DNA of 64,000 bases from Streptomyces bottropensis ATCC 25435 (GTDB taxonomy: Bacteria; Actinomycetota; Actinomycetes; Streptomycetales; Streptomycetaceae), in contig NZ_KB911581.1 of assembly GCF_000383595.1 (NCBI RefSeq), forward strand, positions 4,806,496 through 4,870,495, in the 5' to 3' direction. Positions 31,231 to 38,773 of the stretch are shown here, piece by piece. The translations under genes and the position numbers were made by a program. Under the pieces are notes generated by a model. The model made no database searches. It had not been told where the DNA came from and saw only the letters and a list, made by a program, of their open reading frames with translations. Every line of letters starts with the position of its first letter. The first letter of the stretch is position 1.

Positions 31231-32124
31231 GTGATCGAGGCCAGGGCCGAGAAGGACCCGTACACCGAGCACCGGCGACTGCTGTTCGCCACCGCCTACC
31301 GCATGCTGGGCAGCGTCACGGACGCCGAGGACGTCCTCCAGGACACCTGGCTGAGCTGGAACAGCGCGGACCGTGACGCGGTCCGCCACCCCAAGGCGTA
31401 TCTGGTGCGCACGGTCACCAATCTCTCGTTGAACCGTCTCACCTCCGCACGGGCCACCCGCGAGACCTACGTCGGCCCCTGGCTCCCCGAGCCCTTGCTG
31501 ACCTCTCCCGACATCGCCGTGGAGAGTGAACTGGCCGACACCATCTCCACCGCGATGATGGTCGTCCTGGAAACCCTCAGTCCCGTCGAACGCGCCGTCT
31601 TCCTGCTCCGCGAGGTCTTCGGCTACTCACACGCGGAGATCGCCGAGACCCTCGACCGACCCGAACCGGCGGTCCGTCAGATCGCCCACCGCGCCCGCCG
31701 GCACGTACAGGACCGACGTCCCCGCTTCGACGCCGACCAGGCCCGACGCCGACAGGTGACCACCCAGTTCCTGAAGGCGTGCGCGGGCGGGGACCTGAAC
31801 GCCGTCATGGAGCTGCTCGCCCCCGAGGTCACCGCCTGGTCCGACGGCGGTGGCAAGGTCACCGCCGCGCGTCGGCCCGTCAACGGCGTCGACCGCGTCG
31901 CGCGCTGGCTCGTGGGTTTCCTGGCCAAACCCGAACTGGCCGCTCTGGTCATGGAGCCGACCGTCATCAACGGCGAACTCGGTGTGCTCGCCACCCTCGA
32001 CGGAGCCACCGTCGGAGCCCTCACCTTCGACCTCGTCGACGGCCGCATCCAGAACCTGCGGTTCCAGGTCAACCCCGACAAGCTCGGCGGGCTGACTCCC
32101 GACAACGGACTGGCGGCCCCCTGA
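31231..32124 (+). CDS. ECF41-type sigma factor (SigJ-like) with SnoaL-like C-terminal domain
   Basis: 297 residues. Sigma-2 (about 10-75) has HRRLLFATAYRMLGSVTDAED and VLQDTWLSWN. Sigma-4 (about 105-160) has LSPVERAVFLLREVFGYSHA and EIAETLDRPEPAVRQIAHRA. From about 170 there is a SnoaL/NTF2-like domain (RRRQVTTQFLKACAGGDLNA, then MELLAPEVTAWSDGGGK), which in group ECF41 replaces the anti-sigma factor and regulates activity. It lies downstream of the flavoprotein gene, the usual partner. The GTG start has no strong ribosome site. Confidence 0.93.
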   Translation: MIEARAEKDPYTEHRRLLFATAYRMLGSVTDAEDVLQDTWLSWNSADRDAVRHPKAYLVRTVTNLSLNRLTSARATRETYVGPWLPEPLLTSPDIAVESELADTISTAMMVVLETLSPVERAVFLLREVFGYSHAEIAETLDRPEPAVRQIAHRARRHVQDRRPRFDADQARRRQVTTQFLKACAGGDLNAVMELLAPEVTAWSDGGGKVTAARRPVNGVDRVARWLVGFLAKPELAALVMEPTVINGELGVLATLDGATVGALTFDLVDGRIQNLRFQVNPDKLGGLTPDNGLAAP

Positions 32125-32287
32125 AGCGTCCGCACGCGGAGGCGCGGCCGAACGCGCGGACGCCGGGCCGACTTGCCGCCGGGACCTGACGGGCCTCAGG
32201 CGGAGGGCGACGGGCTGTTCTGACGCGGACCGGCGTCGTCCTCCCGCTCCCAGGCGGACGCGTCCACGCCGCCCCCGGGGCAGTGGG

Positions 32288-32509
32288 TCAGGGGCTCGCG
32301 GTGTCTTCGGCCTCCCAGCGCAGCAGGTCGCCCGGCTGGCAGTCGAGTACCTCGCACAGTGCGGCGAGTGTCGCGAAGCGCACGGCCTTGGCGCGGCCGT
32401 TCTTGAGCACCGCCAGGTTGGCGGGCGTGATCCCTACGCGGTCCGCGAGTTCGCCCACGGACATCTTCCGCCTGGCCAGCATCACGTCGATGTCGACGGT
32501 GATCGGCAT
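32288..32509 (-). CDS. Small Cro/C1-type helix-turn-helix regulator
   Basis: 73 residues, almost only the HTH domain: MPITVDIDVMLARRKMSVGE, then LADRVGITPANLAVLKNGRA (HTH) and AALCEVLDCQPGDLLRWEAE. This is the YozG-like small regulator that commonly follows a DUF2975 membrane protein. Its ATG overlaps the DUF2975 stop codon (TGATG), so the two are coupled. It most likely represses its own operon at the inverted repeats at 33013-33049. Confidence 0.9.
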   Translation of the reverse strand: MPITVDIDVMLARRKMSVGELADRVGITPANLAVLKNGRAKAVRFATLAALCEVLDCQPGDLLRWEAEDTASP

Positions 32510-33000
32510 CAGATCACCTCGTCCAGCTCGGCCTGCATTCGCGTCGCCGCGACGTCGCGCGCGACGGCCTGGGCGAGCAGCATCCGCAGCAGGAGCACGA
32601 GGAGCGCGACACCGAGGATGCCCACGCCGATTCCGGCCATGATGACGGTGACGCCCGGGTCGTCGCGCTGGCCCGGCGCGTTGAGGGCCGTGACCGCGAA
32701 CCACATGAGCGCGGCCGCCACGATCGCGCCGATCACGGCGTCCACGTACCGGAAGGCGGCGTCGGAGAAGACGGTCCCCCGTCGCACCATCGTCACCAGG
32801 CGCCACACGCAGACCAGGACGACCTGGGCGGCCACCATGCCCAGGATCGTGATCACGCGCAGCGGGGTCAGCGGGAGCGAGCCGTCCTCCGGGTCGTTCC
32901 CGCCGACCAGCGTCCACACCATCGACACCTGTACGAACACGGTGCCGACGAGCACCACCACGAGCACGGCGCGCAGCGCACCCACGGTCAGCTTTCCCAT
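32509..33000 (-). CDS. DUF2975 integral membrane protein
   Basis: 163 residues from the ATG at 33000, preceded by GGGAGGGC. Four hydrophobic helices are visible: about 8-29, 50-72, 92-112 and 120-145. DUF2975 proteins pair with a small YozG-like HTH protein, and such pairs are thought to be membrane-coupled regulators. Function not established. Operon with the HTH gene. Confidence 0.88.
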   Translation of the reverse strand: MGKLTVGALRAVLVVVLVGTVFVQVSMVWTLVGGNDPEDGSLPLTPLRVITILGMVAAQVVLVCVWRLVTMVRRGTVFSDAAFRYVDAVIGAIVAAALMWFAVTALNAPGQRDDPGVTVIMAGIGVGILGVALLVLLLRMLLAQAVARDVAATRMQAELDEVI

Positions 33001-33012
33001 GACCTGCCCTCC

Positions 33013-33049
33013 CATCGAGTTACGATGGGAATCTATCGAATCTCGATAG
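33013..33049. promoter_or_regulatory. Two inverted repeats in the DUF2975-HTH promoter
   Basis: CTATCGA-ATC-TCGATAG (33033-33049) and CATCG-AGTTA-CGATG (33013-33027) lie directly in front of the DUF2975 gene in an AT-rich patch. On the minus strand this patch is also the expected position of the -10/-35 boxes. It is a good candidate binding site for the small HTH regulator. Confidence 0.7.
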
Positions 33050-33206
33050 GTGAAGCAAGGGGGTACGGCGTCCGCTCACCACTCCGTCGACGCCGGCTGG
33101 GGCGACGCGTACATCCGGGGGCTTGCCGCAGCCGGGATCGGCGAGGGGGACCGGCGAGCCATGTCTGGAACAGTCACTCGCTCATCCGACCGGAAGCCCC
33201 TGACGG

Positions 33207-34598
33207 TCAGCGCAGTGTCTTGAGTGTGCGGATGACGTCGTCGGCATCGGTGTCCGGGTTGACGAAGGCCAGACGCAGGACAGTGGCGCCGTTCCACTGG
33301 GTCGGCACGCACAGGATGGTGCCCGCTTCGGCGGCCCGCGCCGACCAGTCCGCGTAGTCCCGCGGGCTCCAACCGGGCCGTTCGAAGAGGACGACGGACA
33401 ACTCGGGCTCGATGATCAGCCGTAGGTGGCCGCTCCGGCGTATGGCGTCGGTGACCAGTCGGCTGGTCGTCAGCGTCCGTTCCACCGCGTGCGCGTACCG
33501 GTCGGTTCCGTGAACGGCCAGGCTGAACCAGAACGGCAGGCCGCGGGCACGGCGGCTCAGGTGCAGGGCCAGGTCCGCCGGATTGTGGGCATCGCGGTCG
33601 ATGGCGTCGAGATAGTGCGCCGACTGACTGTGCGCGGCGCGCGCCGAGGCCGGATCCCGGTAGAGGAGTGCGCAGCAGTCGTAGGGCGCGAAAAGCCATT
33701 TGTGCGGATCGACGATGAAACTGTCGGCTCGTTCGATGCCCGTGTAGAGATGCCGCACGCTGGGCGCTGCCAGGCCCGCTCCGCCGTAGGCGCCGTCCAC
33801 GTGCAGCCACACGTGGTGGCGTGCGCACGCGTCTGCGATGGCGTCGAGGTCGTCGATCAGGCCGGCGTTCGTGGTCCCGGCCGTGGCCACCACGGCGAAG
33901 ACGCCGGGGGTGGACTCCAGGACCGCGTTCACGGCGGAGCCGGTGAGATGGCCCCGCTGGTCCACGGGAGCGGTGACGATCTCCACGTCCATGGCGCGGG
34001 CGGCGGACCCGATGGAGGAATGCGCGCTGTCGGCGCACAGGATCTTCCAGCCGTCCGCCGGCCGGCCCCGCGAGGCGTGGGCGGCGGCGCGGGCCGTGAT
34101 GAGGGCGGAGAGGTTGCCCATGGTGCCACCGCTGACGAAGCATCCCGCCGCGGTGCCGGGCCATCCGATGAGCTGGGTGAGCCAGTTCAACGCCTCGTTC
34201 TCGGCGTGGATGGCCCCGGCTCCCGATTCCCAGGTTCCCGCGAAGATGTTCGCCGCACCGGTGACCGCTTCGAAGGCGAGTGCGGCGCGCGTGGGCGCCG
34301 CGGGGACGTACGCGAGGTTCGTCGGCCCGTTCTGGGCGCGGGTGGCGGGTGCCAGGACCTGGTCGAACAGTCTGAGGGCCGCGGATCCGCCCATCCCCAG
34401 CGGGGTGATGGCCGTACCGGCCGCGACGGCGAGGTCCTCGGCGGGGCGGGCACTCGCCACCTGGTCGGGAGCCTGCATGATGCGCCGCCACGCGTAGCCC
34501 ATGGCGGTCGCCACGACCTCGTCCTCGTCACCCCACAGCCGTTGGCCGACGTGCGAGGCGTCCCTTGCCGAGCTGCTTGAACTCTGAGCGTTTTGCAT
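33207..34598 (-). CDS. PLP-dependent group II decarboxylase
   Basis: 463 residues. The PLP fold is clear: SGGTMGNLSALITARAAA, VVATAGTTNAGLIDDLDAIA, VWLHVDGAYGGAGLA (Asp that binds the pyridine nitrogen) and SFIVDPHKWLFAPYDCC with the Schiff-base Lys300. The family decarboxylates aromatic amino acids, 2,4-diaminobutyrate, aspartate or glutamate; the substrate cannot be told here. The divergent Lrp-type regulator gene begins 50 bases away, which suggests amino-acid-responsive control. ATG 34598 gives MQNAQSSSS, a weakly conserved N-terminus. Confidence 0.9.
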   Translation of the reverse strand: MQNAQSSSSSARDASHVGQRLWGDEDEVVATAMGYAWRRIMQAPDQVASARPAEDLAVAAGTAITPLGMGGSAALRLFDQVLAPATRAQNGPTNLAYVPAAPTRAALAFEAVTGAANIFAGTWESGAGAIHAENEALNWLTQLIGWPGTAAGCFVSGGTMGNLSALITARAAAHASRGRPADGWKILCADSAHSSIGSAARAMDVEIVTAPVDQRGHLTGSAVNAVLESTPGVFAVVATAGTTNAGLIDDLDAIADACARHHVWLHVDGAYGGAGLAAPSVRHLYTGIERADSFIVDPHKWLFAPYDCCALLYRDPASARAAHSQSAHYLDAIDRDAHNPADLALHLSRRARGLPFWFSLAVHGTDRYAHAVERTLTTSRLVTDAIRRSGHLRLIIEPELSVVLFERPGWSPRDYADWSARAAEAGTILCVPTQWNGATVLRLAFVNPDTDADDVIRTLKTLR

Positions 34599-34648
34599 GG
34601 GCTGAACCTAGAAAGGCCTGTCGAACTGCGCAATAGGAGGGAAGAAAG

Positions 34649-35179
34649 ATGAGCATAATGCTCAATGTGGGCCGAGCGCGATGTGTGAAGATGGGCATCA
34701 TGCGAAACATCGACGGCCTCGACACTCTCGACGCCCGTATCCTCCTGGCGCTCGACGCGGATCCGCGGGCCACCACGATTGCCCTGGCCGACCGGCTGGG
34801 CCTGGCCCGTAACACCGTGCAGGCCCGCCTGAAGCGCCTTGAGGAGAGCGGACGGCTGCGGGAGCCCAGTCGGCGCGTGGACCCCGCGGCCCTCGGCTAT
34901 CCCTTGCTGGCCCTGATCACGATGTCGATCAGCCAGCGCGTGGGGGCACCCACCCAGGAGGCGATCCTGCGCATCCCCGAGGTGGTCGAGCTGCTCGTCA
35001 CCACCGGCGACGGCGACCTCCTCGCCCGCGTCGTCGCCCGCGACACCGAGGACCTGCACCGCATCACGAACCTGCTGCTCGAAGCGCCCGGTGTCGTCCG
35101 TTCCAACACCACCATCGTCCTGCTGGAGGTGCAGCCGTTCAGTGTCCGATCCCTGCTGCGGCGGCACGCCGGCTCCTGA
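34649..35179 (+). CDS. Lrp/AsnC-family transcriptional regulator
   Basis: 176 residues from ATG 34649, which has a perfect AGGAGG eight bases before it. Homology to the family begins only at MRNIDGLDTLDARILLALDA (ATG 34700), so a 17-residue N-terminal extension is implied, or translation starts at 34691/34700. The HTH is TIALADRLGLARNTVQARLK; the C-terminal ligand-binding RAM domain covers about 85-165. A 15-bp palindrome (34650-34664) overlaps the start and probably is its own operator. Divergent from the decarboxylase, which it likely controls. Confidence 0.9.
   Translation: MSIMLNVGRARCVKMGIMRNIDGLDTLDARILLALDADPRATTIALADRLGLARNTVQARLKRLEESGRLREPSRRVDPAALGYPLLALITMSISQRVGAPTQEAILRIPEVVELLVTTGDGDLLARVVARDTEDLHRITNLLLEAPGVVRSNTTIVLLEVQPFSVRSLLRRHAGS
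34650..34664. promoter_or_regulatory. Lrp-type operator palindrome TGAGCATAATGCTCA
   Basis: A perfect 7-bp inverted repeat with a single central base, the length and symmetry typical of Lrp/AsnC sites. It sits between the decarboxylase and Lrp genes and overlaps the strongest start codon of the Lrp gene, so binding could block both transcription and initiation. Confidence 0.75.
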
Positions 35180-35277
35180 CCGGGCCGGCGGCGGCCTCGA
35201 TGTCGGCCGACGGAACACGCTCCAGCGGGCGACGCGGAACCTCATCTCCGGGCGCGCCGAAATCTATGTCGACAACA

Positions 35278-35765
35278 GTAGACTTTGGGTGGCGGTGTGG
35301 TTAAGGTTTCTCTCGTAGCTGAGATCGAGCGAGGCCCGGCAGACATGAACTGGCGGGCAGCAGTACGGAAGTTGCAGTTCGCAGGACGGTGCGGTGGTGG
35401 AGTTTCGAAGCCAGAGCGGTTGCAGGACGGCGACGGGACTGACGACCGGACCGGGTGGCCCGCGGTGATCAGGGGCCGCCGAGAGCAGTGGCGTAGTACC
35501 AGCAGGTCGCAGTACCCGTAAGTGAGTAGTTGCTCAAGAGGGAAGAACGGAGGAGCCCACGCCATCAGGATCGCCCGGGAGGCAGTACCGGACCCGGGTA
35601 CCGCAGGACATCGATAGTGAGGTGGTCTTCGGTCAGGCAATCGCGATCCCCGCGCCCCCGACGGCAAGCAGGTCGGGTCCGCGGAAACAGAGCGCCGGTG
35701 CATCAGGACCGGCGGATGGTGTAGCAGTTCCTTCGGGGCCCTGGTGCCACAGGCGCCAGGGCCCC
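35278..35765 (+). ncRNA. Candidate non-coding RNA or untranslated transcript
   Basis: This interval is about 62-68 percent GC, lower than the neighbouring genes, has no ORF with streptomycete codon bias on either strand, and ends in a very strong terminator hairpin (35735-35765). A TAGACT box at 35278-35283 could be its -10. The best ORF in it (ATG 35345, 58 codons, MNWRAAVRKLQF at the start) has a poorly placed ribosome site and no recognisable homology. I favour a structured RNA of about 450-480 bases; a small peptide gene is the alternative. I do not recognise it as tmRNA, RNase P RNA, SRP RNA or a known riboswitch. Confidence 0.45.
35735..35765. terminator. Strong intrinsic terminator hairpin
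   Basis: GGGGCCCTGGTGCC, loop ACA, GGCGCCAGGGCCCC: a 14-bp stem with a single G-T wobble. It closes the transcript-like region to its left and separates it from the cold-shock gene leader. Confidence 0.88.
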
Positions 35766-36069
35766 TCCACGTGTCCACAGCGAGGTGCGACGACAGCGCA
35801 CGTCTCGTACGACGGGCTCGATGACGACGATGTGCCCGTCCGCGTCGGAGGGCACCCGCGCACGGTCTCTGGGTGTGGCGTGATCGCTTCCTATGGTGAC
35901 GCGGCGTGCGGACGTGTAGCGTCAGCGTCAGCTGTCGTGGTTCGGAATTACTTCCTGCCTGCGCCTTCTCGGCGTAGGCGTTTTGCTGTGCTGTGCCGCA
36001 GGGACCAGGGCGATCACCTCCGTCTTCCACATGGAGTGGGAGGCGTTCATCGACCGGAAGGCATCAGAC
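35766..36069 (+). promoter_or_regulatory. Cold-shock gene leader with terminator-like hairpin
   Basis: About 300 bases without an ORF before the cold-shock gene. At 35957-35979 GCCTGCGCC-TTCTC-GGCGTAGGC forms a 9-bp stem with one wobble, followed at once by GTTTTGCTG, a small T-run that is unusual in this genome. It may be an attenuator or a temperature-sensitive leader structure. The ribosome site CGGAAGG precedes the start by about ten bases. Confidence 0.5.
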
Positions 36070-36273
36070 ATGGCAACGGGAACTGTGAAGTGGTTCAACG
36101 CGGAGAAGGGCTTCGGCTTCATCGCCCAGGACGGCGGCGGTCCGGACGTCTTCGCGCACTACTCCGCGATCAACTCCTCGGGCTACCGTGAGCTCCAGGA
36201 GGGCCAGAGCGTGACGTTCGACGTCACCCAGGGCCAGAAGGGCCCGCAGGCCGAGAACATCACCCCGGCCTGA
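36070..36273 (+). CDS. Cold-shock domain protein (CspA family)
   Basis: 67 residues, the standard length. RNP1 is KGFGFIAQ and RNP2 VFAHYSAI, on the five-stranded OB fold; the start MATGTVKWFNAEKGFGFI is typical. It binds single-stranded RNA/DNA as an RNA chaperone. Streptomycetes carry several copies, so no gene number is assigned. The long leader suggests post-transcriptional control. It is convergent with RNase J across a 40-bp palindromic terminator. Confidence 0.95.
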   Translation: MATGTVKWFNAEKGFGFIAQDGGGPDVFAHYSAINSSGYRELQEGQSVTFDVTQGQKGPQAENITPA

Positions 36274-36325
36274 CCTCCCGGCCCGACCGGCCGACGTCGT
36301 CCGGGGCATCGGCTCCGCACCAACA

Positions 36326-36365
36326 GATCAGGGGCCGCACAGCGATCGCTGTGCGGCCCCTGATC
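36326..36365. terminator. Bidirectional terminator: 40-bp perfect palindrome
   Basis: Twenty bases beginning GATCAGGGGCCGCACAGC are followed directly by their exact reverse complement, so either strand forms a 18-19-bp stem with a tiny loop. It lies between the convergent ends of the cold-shock gene (36273) and the RNase J gene (36376). Confidence 0.93.
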
Positions 36366-36375
36366 CTGTGCAGGG

Positions 36376-38061
36376 TCAGGCGTCGATGATGATGGGGATG
36401 ATGAGGGGCTTGCGGCGGTGGGTGCGGAACGCCCAGTTCGCCACGGCGCGGGCGAGGAGCTGTTCGAGTTGGCGGGCGTCCCCGACGCCCTCCTCGGCCG
36501 CGGTGGCCAGGGTCTTCTCGATCACGGGGATGACCGGCTCGAAGGTGGTGTCGTCGTGGACGAAGCCGCGGGCCAGGAAGTCGGGGGCCTCGGCGAGAGC
36601 GCCGGTGTCCGCGTCGACGATCGCCACCACCGTGACCACGCCTTCCTCCGCGAGCGTGAGACGGTCCTTGAGGGAGGCCTCGGTGGCCCCGCCCACTTCC
36701 ATGCCGTCCACGTAGACGTTGCCGGCGGGCACCTTGCCGGTGATGGACGCGCGCCCGTCGACGAGGTCGACGACGACGCCGTCCTCGGCGATGACGACCC
36801 GGTCGGGGTCGACGCCGGTCCGGATGGCGAGGTCGCCGTTGGCCCGCAGATGGCGCCATTCGCCGTGCACGGGCATGACGTGCCGGGGCTTGACGATGTT
36901 GTAGCAGTAGACGAGTTCGCCGGCGCTGGCGTGCCCGGAGACGTGCACCTTGGCGTTGCCCTTGTGGACCACGTGGGCGCCCCACCGGGTGAGGCCGTTG
37001 ATCACCCGGTAGATGGCGTTCTCGTTGCCGGGGATGAGCGAGCTGGCGAGCAGGACGGTGTCGCCCTTGCCGATGCGGATCATGTGGTCGCGGTTGGCCA
37101 TGCGTGACAGCGCGGCCATCGGTTCGCCCTGGGAGCCGGTGCACACCATGGTGATCTTGTGGTCCGGGAGCTTCTCCAGCTCCTTCGTGCTCACGACCAG
37201 ACCGGAGGGGACCTTCAGATAGCCGAGGTCACGGGCGATGCCCATGTTGCGGACCATGGACCGGCCCACGAAGGCCACCTTGCGGCCGTGCTGGTGGGCG
37301 GCGTCCAGAACCTGCTGGATGCGGTGCACGTGACTGGCGAAGCTGGAGACGATGACACGGCGCGGCGCGGTGCGCATCACCTGCTCGATCGCCGGGTTCA
37401 GCTCACGCTCGGAGGTGGTGAAGCCGGGCACTTCGGCGTTGGTGGAGTCGGTGAGGAACAGGTCCACACCCTCCTCGCCGAGCCGGGCGAAGGCGCGCAG
37501 ATCGGTGATGCGGTCGTCGAGCGGGAACTGGTCCATCTTGAAGTCGCCGGTGTGCAGCACCATCCCGGCGCCGGTGCGGATCGCGACCGCGAGACTGTCC
37601 GGGATGGAGTGGTTGACCGCCACGAACTCGCAGTCGAAGGGCCCGAAGCGGCGCCGGTCGCCCTCCCGTACCCGCACCGTGCGCGGGCGGATGCCGTGCT
37701 CCTTGAGCTTGGCCTCCACGAACGCCAGCGTCAGCTTGGAGCCGACGAGGGGGATGTCGGACCGCTCGCGCAGCAGGTACGGCACGGCGCCGATGTGGTC
37801 CTCGTGCCCGTGGGTGAGGACGACGGCGACGATGTCGTCCAGCCGGTTCCGGATCGAAGTGAAGTCCGGCAGGATCACGTCCACGCCGGGCTGGTTCTCC
37901 TCGGGGAACAGCACGCCACAGTCGACGATGAGCAGTTTGCCAAGGTGCTCGAAGACCGTCATGTTGCGGCCGATCTCACCCAGGCCGCCCAAGGCGGTGA
38001 CCCGCAGTCCTCCTTCGGGAAGGGGCGGGGCGGCTTTCAGGTCGGGATGCGGATGACTCAT
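36376..38061 (-). CDS. rnj: Ribonuclease J
   Basis: 561 residues, the usual length. The metallo-beta-lactamase core has VVLTHGHEDHIGAVPYLL (HxHxDH zinc ligands), NHSIPDSLAVAIRTGAGM and HTGDFKMDQ. The beta-CASP motifs follow (LTDSTNAEVPG, IVSSFASHVHRIQQVLDAA, VCTGSQGEPMAALSRMANRDH, and HVSGHASAGEL). RNase J matures rRNA and degrades mRNA as an endo- and 5'-3' exonuclease. In S. coelicolor the gene follows dapA; here there is no dapA, and the C-terminus (IIPIIIDA) differs from the version I recall, so this may be a second, diverged rnj copy. Confidence 0.93.
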   Translation of the reverse strand: MSHPHPDLKAAPPLPEGGLRVTALGGLGEIGRNMTVFEHLGKLLIVDCGVLFPEENQPGVDVILPDFTSIRNRLDDIVAVVLTHGHEDHIGAVPYLLRERSDIPLVGSKLTLAFVEAKLKEHGIRPRTVRVREGDRRRFGPFDCEFVAVNHSIPDSLAVAIRTGAGMVLHTGDFKMDQFPLDDRITDLRAFARLGEEGVDLFLTDSTNAEVPGFTTSERELNPAIEQVMRTAPRRVIVSSFASHVHRIQQVLDAAHQHGRKVAFVGRSMVRNMGIARDLGYLKVPSGLVVSTKELEKLPDHKITMVCTGSQGEPMAALSRMANRDHMIRIGKGDTVLLASSLIPGNENAIYRVINGLTRWGAHVVHKGNAKVHVSGHASAGELVYCYNIVKPRHVMPVHGEWRHLRANGDLAIRTGVDPDRVVIAEDGVVVDLVDGRASITGKVPAGNVYVDGMEVGGATEASLKDRLTLAEEGVVTVVAIVDADTGALAEAPDFLARGFVHDDTTFEPVIPVIEKTLATAAEEGVGDARQLEQLLARAVANWAFRTHRRKPLIIPIIIDA

Positions 38062-38209
38062 ACCCCGACGTTACCGGAGACCGGGACGGGGATGATCCAC
38101 TGCCTCCGTGTTCTCCGCTTCCGACGCGGCGGAGGAAGCCGCTTCCGCCGTGAGCGCTCTCCGACAGGCCGGGCGTGGCATCGGCCTGTCGGGGGCGCCT
38201 TCGGCCGGG

Positions 38210-38504
38210 CGAGGTTGTCGGTGAAGAACGTAACGAGCCTGTCGAAGGGGGTGAGGTCCTTGCGGTCGTGCAGGTCGACGTGGTCCGGGCCCGGGACGAT
38301 CACGACTTCGATGCTCTCGGGCGCCGTCTTCTGGACGTCCTCGGAGTAGAAGCGGGAGTGCGCGTCGGCAAAGAGACCCGAGGACTGTTCCTTGACCGCG
38401 CCGAACGGGCCGCTGACCACCAGGGCGGGCAGCTTGGCTCTGGCGTTCTTCGGCACGTAGAGGTTTGCGGCGGCCTCGACGCCGTAGCGGTTCGTGAACC
38501 GCAC
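38210..38504 (-). pseudogene. Internally deleted alpha/beta hydrolase (YcjY/dienelactone hydrolase-like)
   Basis: The minus strand from GTG 38504 begins RFTNRYGVEAAANLYVPKNA and LPALVVSGPFGAVKEQSSGL, the N-terminus of YcjY-type hydrolases. It then jumps at once to FADAHSRFYSEDVQKTAPES and VVIVPGPDHVDLHDRKD, the C-terminal His-containing end. The roughly 200 residues between, with the nucleophile and catalytic Asp, are missing. The frame stays open and runs on to 38058 with an Arg-rich tail of no homology. Clear remnant of a deletion. Confidence 0.85.
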
Positions 38505-38773
38505 CGAGGTCCGCCTGACGTTCCCATCGGATTCCTGGCCCCCGCGCCGTGTTGGTCCCCTGATCTGCGGGGGACGGCGGTCTGCAGTCCGGCTCTGACG
38601 ACCGCCGCGTCCGGCATTCGGGGCGTCGGGGCCGCTTCCACCGGACGGCCCCCGGGCAGCAGCGGCCCGTCCCTGGCCGCTGTGGTCCCCTCTGTGGCCG
38701 CAGGAGTCAGTTCCCGCGGCCCGCGCGGTGCATAGGTTCCCGAACCAGAAGCATCGGAGAAGGGAGCGGACCG

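Noticed and set aside
35285..35521. A 78-codon ORF in the putative RNA region.
   Set aside because: Third-position GC is not raised, the ribosome site is poor and the composition is unlike a protein. Kept only as an alternative to the RNA interpretation.
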